Source: Paenibacillus sophorae
Lineage (GTDB): Bacteria > Bacillota > Bacilli > Paenibacillales > Paenibacillaceae
Direction: 5' to 3'
Assembly (NCBI RefSeq): GCF_018966525.1
Contig: NZ_CP076607.1
Location: 4,402,001 to 4,466,000 of the forward strand
DNA: 64,000 nt
Shown: positions 34,028-41,922 of the stretch, in pieces
Position numbering within the stretch: the stretch's first letter is position 1
Layout: each line of letters begins with the position of its first letter
Made by a program: the position numbers and the translations under genes
The notes under the pieces: generated by a model
The model's input: only the letters and a program-made list of their open reading frames with translations
Told to the model about the DNA's origin: nothing
Databases searched by the model: none

Positions 34028-34900
34028 TTAGCCTCTGGTATTCGGAGCTTCCAGCGTGAAACGGCCCAGCTTGCCGGCACGCAGCTCATGCAGCAGAGTA
34101 CGGGAAGCCTTCTCGAGATCCACTCTTCCTCCGCTGACCAGGCAGCCGCGCTTGCGGCCCACCTCTTCCATAACCGTCACAATTTCGTCCGGGTTCTCCA
34201 AATCCTCCGGAAGTTTGTCAATCCCGTACCGCTCCCGAAATCTGTCACCGTAGTCCCGCAGCAAATATTTGACCGCATAGAACGCGATGTCTTCCACATT
34301 GAGAATCTCTTCACGAATCGCTCCGGTAATTGCCAGCCGGTAACCTACCTGCTGATCCTCGAACTTCGGCCACAATATCCCCGGGGTATCAAGAAGCTCA
34401 AGGTTGCCTCCCGTCTTGATCCACTGCTGTCCTTTCGTTACGCCAGGGCGGTCGCCCGTTGCCGCGATGTTGCGGCCGGCCATCCGGTTGATCAGCGTCG
34501 ATTTGCCCACATTGGGAATGCCGACGATGAGCGCCCGCATCGCGCGCGGATTCATCCCTTTGGCGATCTGCTTGTCGATTTTTTCTTTGAGCAGAAGCTT
34601 GACCTGATCCGGAATTTCCTTAACTCCGTTACCGGTCGAAGCGTCTACGAGATGCGCGGCATGCCCCTCTCCCTTGAAAAAAGCAAGCCACTGCCGGTTC
34701 ATTTCGGGATCGGCCAGATCGCTTTTGTTCAAAATAATAAGCCGAGGCTTATCCCGCAAAATGTCGTCAATCATCGGATTGCGGCTGGACAGCGGAAGAC
34801 GGGCATCGAGCAGTTCTATAGCAACGTCAATGAGCTTCAGCTTATCCTCGATTTGCCGTCTGGCCTTCGTCATATGACCCGGAAACCATTGTATGGTCAC
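34028..34900 (-). CDS. rbgA: Ribosome biogenesis GTPase A
   Basis: 290 residues, GTG start nine bases after GGAGG. A circularly permuted GTPase: G4 LNKSDLAD (~60-67) precedes G1 IVGIPNVGKSTLINR (~118-132) and G3 DTPGIL. The opening IQWFPGHMTKARRQI is diagnostic for YlqF/RbgA, which matures the 50S subunit (late L16 incorporation in B. subtilis). It lies between lepB and rnhB, as is usual in Firmicutes. Confidence 0.92.
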   Translation of the reverse strand: MTIQWFPGHMTKARRQIEDKLKLIDVAIELLDARLPLSSRNPMIDDILRDKPRLIILNKSDLADPEMNRQWLAFFKGEGHAAHLVDASTGNGVKEIPDQVKLLLKEKIDKQIAKGMNPRAMRALIVGIPNVGKSTLINRMAGRNIAATGDRPGVTKGQQWIKTGGNLELLDTPGILWPKFEDQQVGYRLAITGAIREEILNVEDIAFYAVKYLLRDYGDRFRERYGIDKLPEDLENPDEIVTVMEEVGRKRGCLVSGGRVDLEKASRTLLHELRAGKLGRFTLEAPNTRG

Positions 34901-34929
34901 TGCCCATCGCCTCCATTGAGTAAGTTAAT

Positions 34930-35550
34930 CTAATGCTTGATCCATTCCATATCCGACACCGGCCAGAAAATCACATCGGCCCGGCCGACGATATCGCCGA
35001 GAGGAATATAGCCGATCATTCGGCTGTCCGTGCTGTCGGAACGGTTGTCCCCCATTGCGAATACATGGCCTTTAGGAACGACTCCGTCCTTAAAGTCCTC
35101 GTTTGGGAAGTTCTTGTTGTTGTATAGCTGGTTGTTCTTATGCGCCTGGTCGATCGCTCCCTGAATATAGGTTTCGTCTACCTTTTTACCGTTTACAGTC
35201 ACTACGTCGCCTTCAACCTTCACTGTATCCCCGGCTACGGCAATGACCCGCTTGATGAAATCCCTGCCCTCGGAAGGGACATGAAATACAATAACTTCGC
35301 CCCGCTGTGGGGAACGGAGATCATATAAAATTTCATTGACGATTACCCGCTCGCCGGTATGGAAGTTCGGCTGCATGGATGGTCCGTCCACAATAAACGG
35401 TTTGAACAACAGCCAACGAATCAGAAAAACCAGTATTAAAGCGATCGCGATCGCTTTTACCCATTCCAACGCTTCATTCTTTTGCTTGGGCGGAACCTGC
35501 GAAGCCTGATTGTCGCTCTCGCCTTGTCCCTGCTGCAAATCCTGCTGCAT
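34930..35550 (-). CDS. lepB: Signal peptidase I
   Basis: 206 residues. A polar N terminus is followed by one membrane anchor (~30-50, AIAIALILVFLIRWLLF). Then come the catalytic serine in DGPSMQPNFH, the catalytic lysine in FIKRVIAVAGD, and the conserved GHVFAMGDNRSDSTDSRMIG box. It removes signal peptides on the outer face of the membrane. AAGGAGAGG supports the start. A sipS/T-like paralogue in the rplS operon is standard. Confidence 0.92.
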   Translation of the reverse strand: MQQDLQQGQGESDNQASQVPPKQKNEALEWVKAIAIALILVFLIRWLLFKPFIVDGPSMQPNFHTGERVIVNEILYDLRSPQRGEVIVFHVPSEGRDFIKRVIAVAGDTVKVEGDVVTVNGKKVDETYIQGAIDQAHKNNQLYNNKNFPNEDFKDGVVPKGHVFAMGDNRSDSTDSRMIGYIPLGDIVGRADVIFWPVSDMEWIKH

Positions 35551-35732
35551 AGTTCACCGTCCTCTCCTTAACCTTGACAGTCCAAGGATTTTTTATGAAC
35601 CTTTTCCATACAAATCAAAAAAACTTCAACCCAAAAAACCTCTGCCAAAATTTCCTCAGAAGGCTTTTTCGAAAGAAGCCCGTCCCCAGCTATATCTATC
35701 TATAAAATATGCGAAAAATCTTAATAAACGAA

Positions 35733-35755
35733 AAGGGCTTGAAATCAAGCCCCCT
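35733..35755 (-). terminator. Terminator after rplS
   Basis: On the minus strand, GGGCTTGA/TTTCAAGCCC folds and is followed by TTTTCG and more T-rich sequence. It separates rplS from lepB. The region 35551-35732 otherwise holds only T/A-rich sequence. Confidence 0.7.
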
Positions 35756-35771
35756 TCCTTTGCCGCTTGGA

Positions 35772-36116
35772 TTAGCGACGAATCTCTTTAATTCTTGCGG
35801 CTTTACCACGCAGTTCACGCAGGTAGTACAGCTTAGCGCGACGAACTTTACCATGGCGAGTTACTTCGATTTTGTCAATCTTAGGCGAGTTGATTGGGAA
35901 TGTTCTTTCCACACCAACGCCGTAAGAAATTTTACGAACCGTAAAAGTCTCGCTAATTCCGCCACCGCGGCGCTTGATTACAACGCCTTCGAACAGCTGA
36001 ATACGTTCGCGGCTTCCCTCGATAACCTTAACGTGCACTTTCAAAGTGTCGCCAGGGCGAAAGCTCGGGATATCCTTGCGGAGCTGTTCTTGTGTAATTT
36101 CTTGCAAAATATTCAT
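35772..36116 (-). CDS. rplS: 50S ribosomal protein L19
   Basis: 114 residues of standard length: MNILQEITQEQLRKDIPSFR, GDTLKVHVKVIEGSRERIQL, EGVVIKRRGGGISETFTVRK. Normally directly downstream of trmD; here it has its own promoter and leader, and trmD is ~5.8 kb away. Confidence 0.95.
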   Translation of the reverse strand: MNILQEITQEQLRKDIPSFRPGDTLKVHVKVIEGSRERIQLFEGVVIKRRGGGISETFTVRKISYGVGVERTFPINSPKIDKIEVTRHGKVRRAKLYYLRELRGKAARIKEIRR

Positions 36117-36214
36117 TAAGGACTTCCTCCTTCCGTACAGGTGTTCATGCCTCCTCCGGAGAAATCTTCATTCTCCTTCATCATCCGCAGCGGACCACCG
36201 TATTCCACACAACA
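36117..36214 (-). ncRNA. rplS leader RNA (L19-leader-like)
   Basis: About 98 transcribed bases precede the rplS start. They contain a CCGC/GCGG hairpin, a purine-rich GGAGGAGGC segment and AAGGAGGAAG as ribosome binding site. Firmicutes carry an L19 leader element upstream of rplS that probably allows autoregulation. Assignment is by position and compactness; covariance-model confirmation was not possible. Confidence 0.45.
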
Positions 36215-36220
36215 GATATC

Positions 36221-36249
36221 ATAATACCATACTAGGCGAATGAATACAA
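36221..36249 (-). promoter_or_regulatory. SigA-type promoter of rplS
   Basis: On the minus strand, -35 TTGTAT (36249-36244), a 17-base spacer and -10 TATTAT (36226-36221). It gives rplS a private promoter, consistent with the loss of the trmD connection. Confidence 0.65.
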
Positions 36250-36262
36250 CCTAATTATGAGA

Positions 36263-36550
36263 TTATAGAGGAAGCATATCCCGCTTTTTCGCCTTTGCTT
36301 GGCATTCCTTGCATAAGCCGACAACCGAGCCGTCATCCTGTGCATAAAAAATAAGCTTGCCGTTTTTCTTTTTGCAGCTGGAGCAGGGCTGTTCATCCGT
36401 ACTTTTCCGCGATTTGCGGTGCGCATCCAGTGGAATCACATTATTCTTTGGTGTATTTCCTTTTTTCAGCTTCCTTGTGTTCAGAACCCGGGTTACAGCA
36501 TAAATGACAACTACCGCCAACAAAATCATGAGGAATACAATATATCGCAT
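36263..36550 (-). CDS. Membrane-anchored zinc-finger small protein
   Basis: 95 residues from ATG 36550, nine bases after AAGGA (an in-frame TTG at 36556 is too close). One N-terminal membrane segment (RYIVFLMILLAVVVIYAVTR) is followed by a basic linker and a four-cysteine knuckle, PCSSCKKKNG and LCKECQAKAKK. The soluble part would face the cytoplasm. Function unknown. Confidence 0.65.
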   Translation of the reverse strand: MRYIVFLMILLAVVVIYAVTRVLNTRKLKKGNTPKNNVIPLDAHRKSRKSTDEQPCSSCKKKNGKLIFYAQDDGSVVGLCKECQAKAKKRDMLPL

Positions 36551-36850
36551 CAGCAAGTATCCTTTCTTTTGGGGGCTTTATTTATTATTATACGGGAAGT
36601 CTTTTTTCTGAAACAACTATTTAAGCCGATGCCGGATTTCTTGCGGATGTTTGCTGGCGAAACAACCACTTATCTCTATCTTCCCCAACTTTGGTCTAGT
36701 TTAGCGCCAGTCTCCAGCCTCTGTTTCAATAAATTTCCACAAGATATAATATGTTCAATACATACTATCAGGCAACAAATCATGGGATTAGCAAGATTGG
36801 ATTACTGCGGCCAATATGTTTTGTTTATTTATTAAAGGGGGAAATCGGAC
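36551..36850. other. Intergenic stretch between divergent genes
   Basis: 300 bases containing no supported gene. Must hold the promoters of the zinc-finger gene (left) and the lipoprotein gene (right), but I see no convincing box. Confidence 0.3.
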
Positions 36851-37810
36851 ATGAGAAAAAGTATGAAGAAAATGGCTGTGGCTGCCTCGCTGGCGGCGCT
36901 GCTTCTGGCAGGCTGTACACCGCTTCCCGGGAAGTCGGCGGACAGCGCGAATAACGATATGGAGACCTCCATGCAGGACATCGGGGAAGCAGCAGAGTCA
37001 TTCGGTGAGACTGTCCAGCAAAACGTCGGGGAGGCAGTGGGTAGCGCCGCGCAAACGATTGAAGACACAGCGGATCACGTATCAGACCAGCTCAAGTCTG
37101 GAAGATTCACCAAAGAACTCTCCACCCAGAGTCCGGTCGGTTCGGCTTCGACGCTTGTCCTTGATAATTCGGTAGGCGATATTGAATTGAAGCCGGGCAG
37201 TGGAGCCGATTTAAAAGTAACCGCAACAATCATTTCTTACAACGCGCTTGGCAGAAAGGATGACAGCCAGCGCATTTTAGACAGGGCCGAAGTATCCATT
37301 CGGGAGAGCGGCGGCGATCTGAAAGTGAACACTCATCCGAAAGATAAGCCAGACACCGATTTATGGTCATGGGCAAGCAGAACGTACGGCACCTCCGACT
37401 TCAGCATCTCATACGTTATTGAAATTCCTGCAAGCATTAGCCAGTATGACATTAAGGGCGATGTTGGAAAAATCAAACTTCACGGATTAACGGGCATCTA
37501 CCATATCTCCAGCGATGTCGGAAGTGTGAGTATTGAAGACGCACATATTACGGGGAAATCCAGCATAAACACCGACACCGGCAGCATTTCACTTGGTATT
37601 GCCGCAATGGATAGCAGTTCCTCCCTCACTGCCAGCACTGATGTAGGCAGCATAAACGCAGCCTTGGAGCAATCGGTGAGCTGCTCGCTTGATGCAGACA
37701 CCGATCTCGGCCGCGTTTCAGGAGTACCTTCCGGCAAAAGCGATATTAATGGAGGCGGACCGCTCCTCTCCCTCTCCTCTTCCGTAGGTGCGATCAGCAT
37801 AACGAAATAA
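36851..37810 (+). CDS. DUF4097-type (putative adhesin domain) lipoprotein
   Basis: 319 residues after AAGGGGG. Lipobox LLLAGC at the end of the signal peptide (Cys ~24) predicts lipid anchoring. A helical linker (~30-85) leads to a repetitive beta-helix of the DUF4097/DUF4098 type (~95-315; LVLDNSVGDIELKPGSGADL, KGDVGKIKLHGLTGIYHISS, STDVGSINAALE). Function in this family is not established, though some members report on envelope stress. The gene is plus-strand between minus-strand genes and has its own terminator. Confidence 0.75.
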   Translation: MRKSMKKMAVAASLAALLLAGCTPLPGKSADSANNDMETSMQDIGEAAESFGETVQQNVGEAVGSAAQTIEDTADHVSDQLKSGRFTKELSTQSPVGSASTLVLDNSVGDIELKPGSGADLKVTATIISYNALGRKDDSQRILDRAEVSIRESGGDLKVNTHPKDKPDTDLWSWASRTYGTSDFSISYVIEIPASISQYDIKGDVGKIKLHGLTGIYHISSDVGSVSIEDAHITGKSSINTDTGSISLGIAAMDSSSSLTASTDVGSINAALEQSVSCSLDADTDLGRVSGVPSGKSDINGGGPLLSLSSSVGAISITK

Positions 37811-37813
37811 CAA

Positions 37814-37860
37814 AAAACCGCAACCTCCCAATCTCAAATTGGTCAGGTTGCGGTTTTTAA
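37814..37860. terminator. Long rho-independent terminator
   Basis: AAAAACCGCAACCT and AGGTTGCGGTTTTT form a 14-bp stem with flanking A- and T-runs, usable from either strand. Confidence 0.85.
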
Positions 37861-37871
37861 GTTCAAGAAAA

Positions 37872-37945
37872 TCGGAGTAGCGGGATTCGAACCCACGGCC
37901 TCACCCACCCCAAGGGTGCGCGCTACCAGGCTGCGCTATACCCCG
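37872..37945 (-). tRNA. tRNA-Pro (anticodon GGG)
   Basis: A 74-base cloverleaf on the minus strand. Acceptor CGGGGTA/TACTCCG, anticodon stem CACCC/GGGTG with loop TTGGGGT, T-loop TTCGAAT, discriminator A. The CCA end is not encoded. Confidence 0.93.
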
Positions 37946-38134
37946 ATATTATGTACGTCGCCAGCATATTTACACAGCTAATATTACGGGCGTTCCTTAC
38001 GCATATACATGCGAAATATCAGCGACGAATATTATTATACGACTTATTTACCCACCCTTGCAAGCAAAAATCTAACGCAGAATTTACAATAAATTTCAGC
38101 TTAAGCCATCAAGAGTATAACGAAATAATGAATT

Positions 38135-39169
38135 TTAAGCTGCTTTTCTTGACCGAATATTTCTCGTAAATTTTGAGGTAAAGCTAGCTACTGATTTTTT
38201 TAGTAAAAATGCCATTAAAAAAGTAATTAAAATACAAATTACATTATATATAAAATTGTCTATACTTAGATTTCTACTTATTTTAGCAGTAATATTTAAA
38301 ACCCTTTCATGGATCAAATATATTTCAAGACTATGTGTACCGCAGAAAGTTAAGAAAATAAATTTTTTCATACCAAACGCCGAAAAAGCTTGTAAAGAAG
38401 TCGCAACAAAAACACATAAAGGTAATGTAATCAAGATAAATGGATACCAAAAAAATCCATTGTTCCACAAAAACTCATATGATAAATACTTCATACTTAC
38501 AATTAAAAAGGTCAAACCCAAAATTGCCATCACTATATATACTATTAAATGTAAGAAGTTTGCTTTCTTGCCGGTCTCAATCCAATAACCCACAAGAAAT
38601 CCAGTGAAAAATATTGGGATTCTTATCGTAAAAATATTTAGATAAGATAATGGGGTTGGTGTAATAGCGACAGTTATTAGTAATCCAATAAGAATAGCCG
38701 CAGCGACTGAAATATACTTGTTTTTTGACTTGAAATAGTACATAAATACGGGTGTAAGTAAATATAGAACGAAAATTGCAGGCACATACCAATCAAATAT
38801 TTTATTAGAGTTTACCCAAAAGCTTAAGGTGGTCAAATTCAAAATTACATCTGTGAGCGACATTTCACCAACATACCAATTAAGGAGACAAATAATGAAT
38901 ACGACTATCATATAAGTTGGAATAATACGCAGCAATCTTCTCTTATAAAATCTCATAACGTTATTGTCTTTCTGACAGGAGAAGTATAACCCCAAACCAG
39001 ATAACATCAAAAAAATATCTACTCCTCCATATCCAATTGTTTTAAAGGTATTAATGATCGGAACAGAGGAGGTGTTAATAGTAGAGTGAAAAAATACAAT
39101 CCATAATATGGCTATCCCCATCAGCTGAGTACGGTATATGCTAATAAGCTTATAATTAAAATATTTCAT
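38135..39169 (-). CDS. Acyltransferase-3 family membrane protein
   Basis: 344 residues with about ten membrane segments. Its opening (GIAILWIVFFHSTINTSS, GYGGVDIFLMLSGLGLYFSC, FYKRRLLRIIPTYMIVVFII) has the acyltransferase-3 signature: a His in FFHS, GxxGVDIFxxLSG and RRLLRIxP. Such enzymes O-acylate cell-surface polysaccharides. The gene is much richer in A+T than the surrounding chromosome and interrupts the trmD-rplS region, suggesting horizontal acquisition. Confidence 0.8.
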   Translation of the reverse strand: MKYFNYKLISIYRTQLMGIAILWIVFFHSTINTSSVPIINTFKTIGYGGVDIFLMLSGLGLYFSCQKDNNVMRFYKRRLLRIIPTYMIVVFIICLLNWYVGEMSLTDVILNLTTLSFWVNSNKIFDWYVPAIFVLYLLTPVFMYYFKSKNKYISVAAAILIGLLITVAITPTPLSYLNIFTIRIPIFFTGFLVGYWIETGKKANFLHLIVYIVMAILGLTFLIVSMKYLSYEFLWNNGFFWYPFILITLPLCVFVATSLQAFSAFGMKKFIFLTFCGTHSLEIYLIHERVLNITAKISRNLSIDNFIYNVICILITFLMAFLLKKSVASFTSKFTRNIRSRKAA

Positions 39170-39341
39170 AGAATACCTCCTTCATAACTGATGTACCAAT
39201 AATATTATAAATTCTCCTTTGTTTGTACAAAAATTTCACTAATTTTCGATTTCGCCAAAATTATGTATATAGCTATTGCCTTTCCGTAAAAAAACTCCAA
39301 AAAATATTTAGAATTTTATAGATAATTCAGTATTACTATGC
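39170..39341. other. AT-rich intergenic upstream of the acyltransferase
   Basis: No gene seen. It probably contains the acyltransferase promoter on the minus strand and, at its right end, an extended -10 (TGCTATACT, 39339-39347) for the structured RNA on the plus strand. Confidence 0.35.
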
Positions 39342-39353
39342 TATACTGTCCAT

Positions 39354-39508
39354 ACAAGGAAAGGAGGTGCGTTCACATTAATAATGACATGTTGAACGTA
39401 TCCCTTACCCGGACCATTGGCTAATGAATCGGCTTTTGGTGGCGCGGGATACGGATCATGAAAGTTAAGCGCCTCGGGTAGAGAGACCGTCTTCGGACGG
39501 TCTTTTTT
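39354..39508 (+). ncRNA. Structured orphan RNA (pseudoknot candidate) with intrinsic terminator and coupled micro-ORFs
   Basis: P1: CATG plus CGTATCCC (39388-39404) pairs with GGGATACG plus CATG (39446-39460) across a 41-base loop. TACCCG in that loop (39406-39411) is complementary to CGGGTA (39475-39480) downstream, an H-type pseudoknot. GGCGC (39441-39445) can alternatively pair with GCGCC (39469-39473). A perfect GACCGTC-TTCG-GACGGTC terminator plus T6 follows (39485-39508). A perfect Shine-Dalgarno, AAAGGAGGTG (39360-39369), precedes an 11-15 codon ORF (ATT 39377 or ATG 39389, ending MLNVSLTRTIG) whose TAATG stop/start couples to a 14-codon ORF (MNRLLVARDTDHES, 39424-39468). No gene lies downstream on this strand, so it is either a stand-alone RNA or a leader that lost its gene. 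Confidence 0.55.
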
Positions 39509-39577
39509 CATTTGCTTCGCATTTTGCAAAATGCCCTGTATTTCTGCTCATTTATCTTACTCGTCCAATAACTGCAA

Positions 39578-39622
39578 AGCCCCCCCCAATCCGCGAGCCG
39601 GAACTCACGGATTGGGGGGGCT
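39578..39622. terminator. Very stable GC hairpin
   Basis: AGCCCCCCC-AATCCGCGAG pairs with CTCACGGATT-GGGGGGGCT over a 6-base loop (~19 bp, one wobble). Short T-tracts on both sides make termination plausible, for the minus strand micro-gene especially. Confidence 0.55.
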
Positions 39623-39713
39623 CTTGGAAATTATCTCTCTGCATGGATGGCGATAGACTCCTAGCAGGGTTGATGGATAGGTTTCGCTCTCGCTTTTTAG
39701 GGGACGAGAACCT

Positions 39714-39830
39714 TCAAGATTTTCGGTTCGTGTAGAAGTCGATAATATCGCTGACCGTGCGGAGCGGCTCCGCCTCTTTGCGGATAGGGTTCGTATCCGG
39801 CTTGAAATCTTCATGTGACTTCGTTGTCAT
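39714..39830 (-). CDS. 38-residue ORF, possible N-terminal remnant of an integrase-like gene
   Basis: ATG 39830 has AAAGGATG about ten bases upstream. The protein reads MTTKSHEDFKPDTNPIRKEA followed by EPLRTVSDIIDFYTNRKS, then stop. The pattern NPIRKEAEPLRTxxDI resembles the first residues of small tyrosine recombinases of mobile elements, but the catalytic part is absent. It could equally be a genuine small protein. Confidence 0.35.
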   Translation of the reverse strand: MTTKSHEDFKPDTNPIRKEAEPLRTVSDIIDFYTNRKS

Positions 39831-39973
39831 TTCAAAGTTCATCCTTTCGCTGGTTAAGCCTTTTCTATAATTTACGGCGTCTTACTTTATTACCCAAAAA
39901 TGCAGGTAATGACACCTTTATAATATATGGCCCTTTTGAACTTTTTATGACGGCTATTATACATTCTATAATA

Positions 39974-41880
39974 ATCGAGTAGGAGGCTACCCATTAACTG
40001 AGTAGCCGACCTCTCACACCACCGTACGTACCGTTCGGTATACGGCGGTTCAACCGTTTAAGTGCAATTGACGTAAACGCTCGTACTGCGCAGGAAAGTC
40101 ATAATATCCTGCCTGTGCGAGCTTTTCGTTTGTTATGGAACGAGACAGCACCGGGCTTCCGGCGATGCGCCAGTACCCCAGACGGGAGTTCCCCCACTGG
40201 TAAGCCTGCCATTCCGGTATCCCCAGCTTGCGCAGGTTCTGTACCTTGGTTCTCGGCTTCTTCCACTGTTTCCAGATGTACATCCGCAGGCGTCTTCGCA
40301 GCCATTCGCTCCAGCTTTTCAATATCCGTTTCATGTCGGCTACATAGTAGTAGCCGATCCATCCGCGAATGTAGACTTTCACTTTCTCCATGACTTGGCG
40401 AACATTCCTGCCCTGACTGCGGCTCGTTAGTTCTTTCAGCTTCTTCTTTGCTTTTGCGAGGGATTGCCCATGGGCGCGAATATACACCCCATTTCTGTTC
40501 TTTCCCAGGGCAAAACCAAGGAATTTGAAATACTTCCGGGCCACTACGCTGACTACCTTGCTTTTCCGCATATTCATCTGGAGTCTCAATTTGTTCTCCA
40601 GGTACTTCCGGCAAGACTCCAGAAGCCGCGTCGCTGCCCGTTTGCTTTTGGCTAGCACCACGATGTCATCCGCATACCGGATAACGTTCACTCCCCGTCT
40701 GTTCATCTCCTGGTCGAATTCGTTCAGATAGATGTTCGCGAGCAGCGGAGATAAAGGGCCTCCCTGCGGAGAGCCTTCCTCCGTTTTGCAGTGCACCCCA
40801 TTCTCCATAACCCCACTTTTCAAATATTTCTTAATCAGTTCGGTTACACGCTTGTTCTGAATTTGTTTGCGCAAAAGATTCATCAGCAGTTCATGGTTCA
40901 GTGTGTCGAAGTATTTCGAAAGGTCGATTTCTACCGCGTGACCATAGCCTTGCTGCGCGTAATCTTTCACCTTACGGATGGCCTGCTGCGCGCTCCGCCC
41001 AGGGCGGTAGCCGTAACTTCCGTCTGAGAAGAGCGGCTCAAACAGCGGCTGCAACTGCTGGGCGATCGCCTGCTGGATCACTCGGTCCACGACTGTGGGT
41101 ATGCCAAGCTTCCGTACTCCACTTCCATCGGGTTTGGGAATTTCCTTGCGCCGTACCGGGCTTGGCTTGTATCGGCCTTCCCGGATATTTTGCAACAGCT
41201 CGTCTCTATGTTCCTGCAGCCATGGCAGCGCATCTTCTACGGTCATTCCGTCGATTCCAGGCGCTCCATGGTTGCGTTTGACCTGCTTGTAGGCTCTGTT
41301 CAGATTGTCTCTGTCCAGAATCTGTTCCAGCAAGTCTGTTGCACCGTCTCTTTCTCTACTTTCCCGAATGCCGGCACTCCGCGCTCCCGCATACTCTTCA
41401 TGTTCCACACGTTCCCTTTGCGGGCAGCCCTTTCGGTATTCTGCTTTCATCGCGCCGACTCTCCTTCCTGTATGTACTCGAGACTTACGATTGTTCGGCC
41501 CTTCCCGAGAAAAAAAAACTTCCCGGTACTATGGCCTCTGCTGACTTCTCACAGCAAGCTTTACTCCGTCTTTCGGATTTTTTTTTTTTTTCCTACCGGG
41601 CGTCTGTGAGATCTCCCCGGGTAAGAGCGATAACCTTCCCCTCATCCATCTGCCACATTTACACCCTGGGATTCGGGCAGTATTGGACTTTGCTTTGTAG
41701 TGCAAGCTCGTCCGTCCCATGATGCCTTCTATGTGATTTCTGTTCGTCAGACCGAGGGTTTGCCTCCGGCTTCCTTCAGATTCCGCCTCGCGGCGGACAC
41801 CCTTGCCTTTGGCTAACAGTTCCTACTGCCAAGCCTGTAGCGGACTTTCACCGCCGAGTTATCGCCCATGCCGGGCGCAC
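39974..41880 (-). mobile_element. Group II intron, bacterial class C type
   Basis: About 1.9 kb. The 5' end on the minus strand is GTGCGCCCGGCATGGG (41880 leftward), the classic GUGYG start. The 3' part carries a domain V-like hairpin (~40051-40015, AACCGCCG...ACGGTGG) and domain VI (~40012-39978) ending CTCCTACTCGAT. It encodes the RT at 40050-41450. It inserted immediately behind the trmD terminator stem in its T-run, the hallmark target of class C introns. A T14 tract at 41578-41591 lies between the 5' RNA domains and the ORF. Confidence 0.85.
40050..41450 (-). CDS. ltrA: Group II intron reverse transcriptase/maturase
   Basis: 466 residues. Reverse transcriptase blocks are intact: APGIDGMTVEDALPWL, RRKEIPKPDGSGVRKLGIPT, VVDRVIQQAI, the SYGYRPGRSAQQAI motif, the catalytic RYADDIVV, and SPQGGPLSPLLANIYLNEFD. 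A maturase X domain (~370-430, YIRGWIGYYYVADM) follows. There is no HNH endonuclease domain, as in class C introns. It helps the intron splice and retrohome. The frame shows no break, so the element may be active. Confidence 0.9.
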   Translation of the reverse strand: MKAEYRKGCPQRERVEHEEYAGARSAGIRESRERDGATDLLEQILDRDNLNRAYKQVKRNHGAPGIDGMTVEDALPWLQEHRDELLQNIREGRYKPSPVRRKEIPKPDGSGVRKLGIPTVVDRVIQQAIAQQLQPLFEPLFSDGSYGYRPGRSAQQAIRKVKDYAQQGYGHAVEIDLSKYFDTLNHELLMNLLRKQIQNKRVTELIKKYLKSGVMENGVHCKTEEGSPQGGPLSPLLANIYLNEFDQEMNRRGVNVIRYADDIVVLAKSKRAATRLLESCRKYLENKLRLQMNMRKSKVVSVVARKYFKFLGFALGKNRNGVYIRAHGQSLAKAKKKLKELTSRSQGRNVRQVMEKVKVYIRGWIGYYYVADMKRILKSWSEWLRRRLRMYIWKQWKKPRTKVQNLRKLGIPEWQAYQWGNSRLGYWRIAGSPVLSRSITNEKLAQAGYYDFPAQYERLRQLHLNG

Positions 41881-41888
41881 ACAAAAAA

Positions 41889-41922
41889 GACGTCTTTTTA
41901 ACTTATCCGTTAAAAAGACGCC
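41889..41922 (-). terminator. trmD terminator (group II intron target)
   Basis: On the minus strand, GGCGTCTTTTTAAC/GTTAAAAAGACGTC folds and is followed by TTTTTTGT. The trmD stop codon lies inside the stem, and intron sequence begins directly after the T-run. Confidence 0.85.

Noticed and set aside
34013..34933. 306-codon plus-strand frame opposite rbgA
   Set aside because: rbgA is unmistakable on the minus strand with all GTPase motifs; the opposite frame is a shadow.
39341..39529. 62-codon minus-strand frame across the structured RNA
   Set aside because: No ribosome binding site; the promoter-like sequence, Shine-Dalgarno and terminator all point to plus-strand transcription.
41578..41591. 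T14 run considered as a frameshift site in the intron ORF
   Set aside because: The RT frame starts downstream (41450) and is complete, so the tract lies in non-coding intron RNA.
40464..41722. Several plus-strand frames within the group II intron region
   Set aside because: They overlap the conserved reverse transcriptase or the structured RNA domains in antisense and have no coding features.
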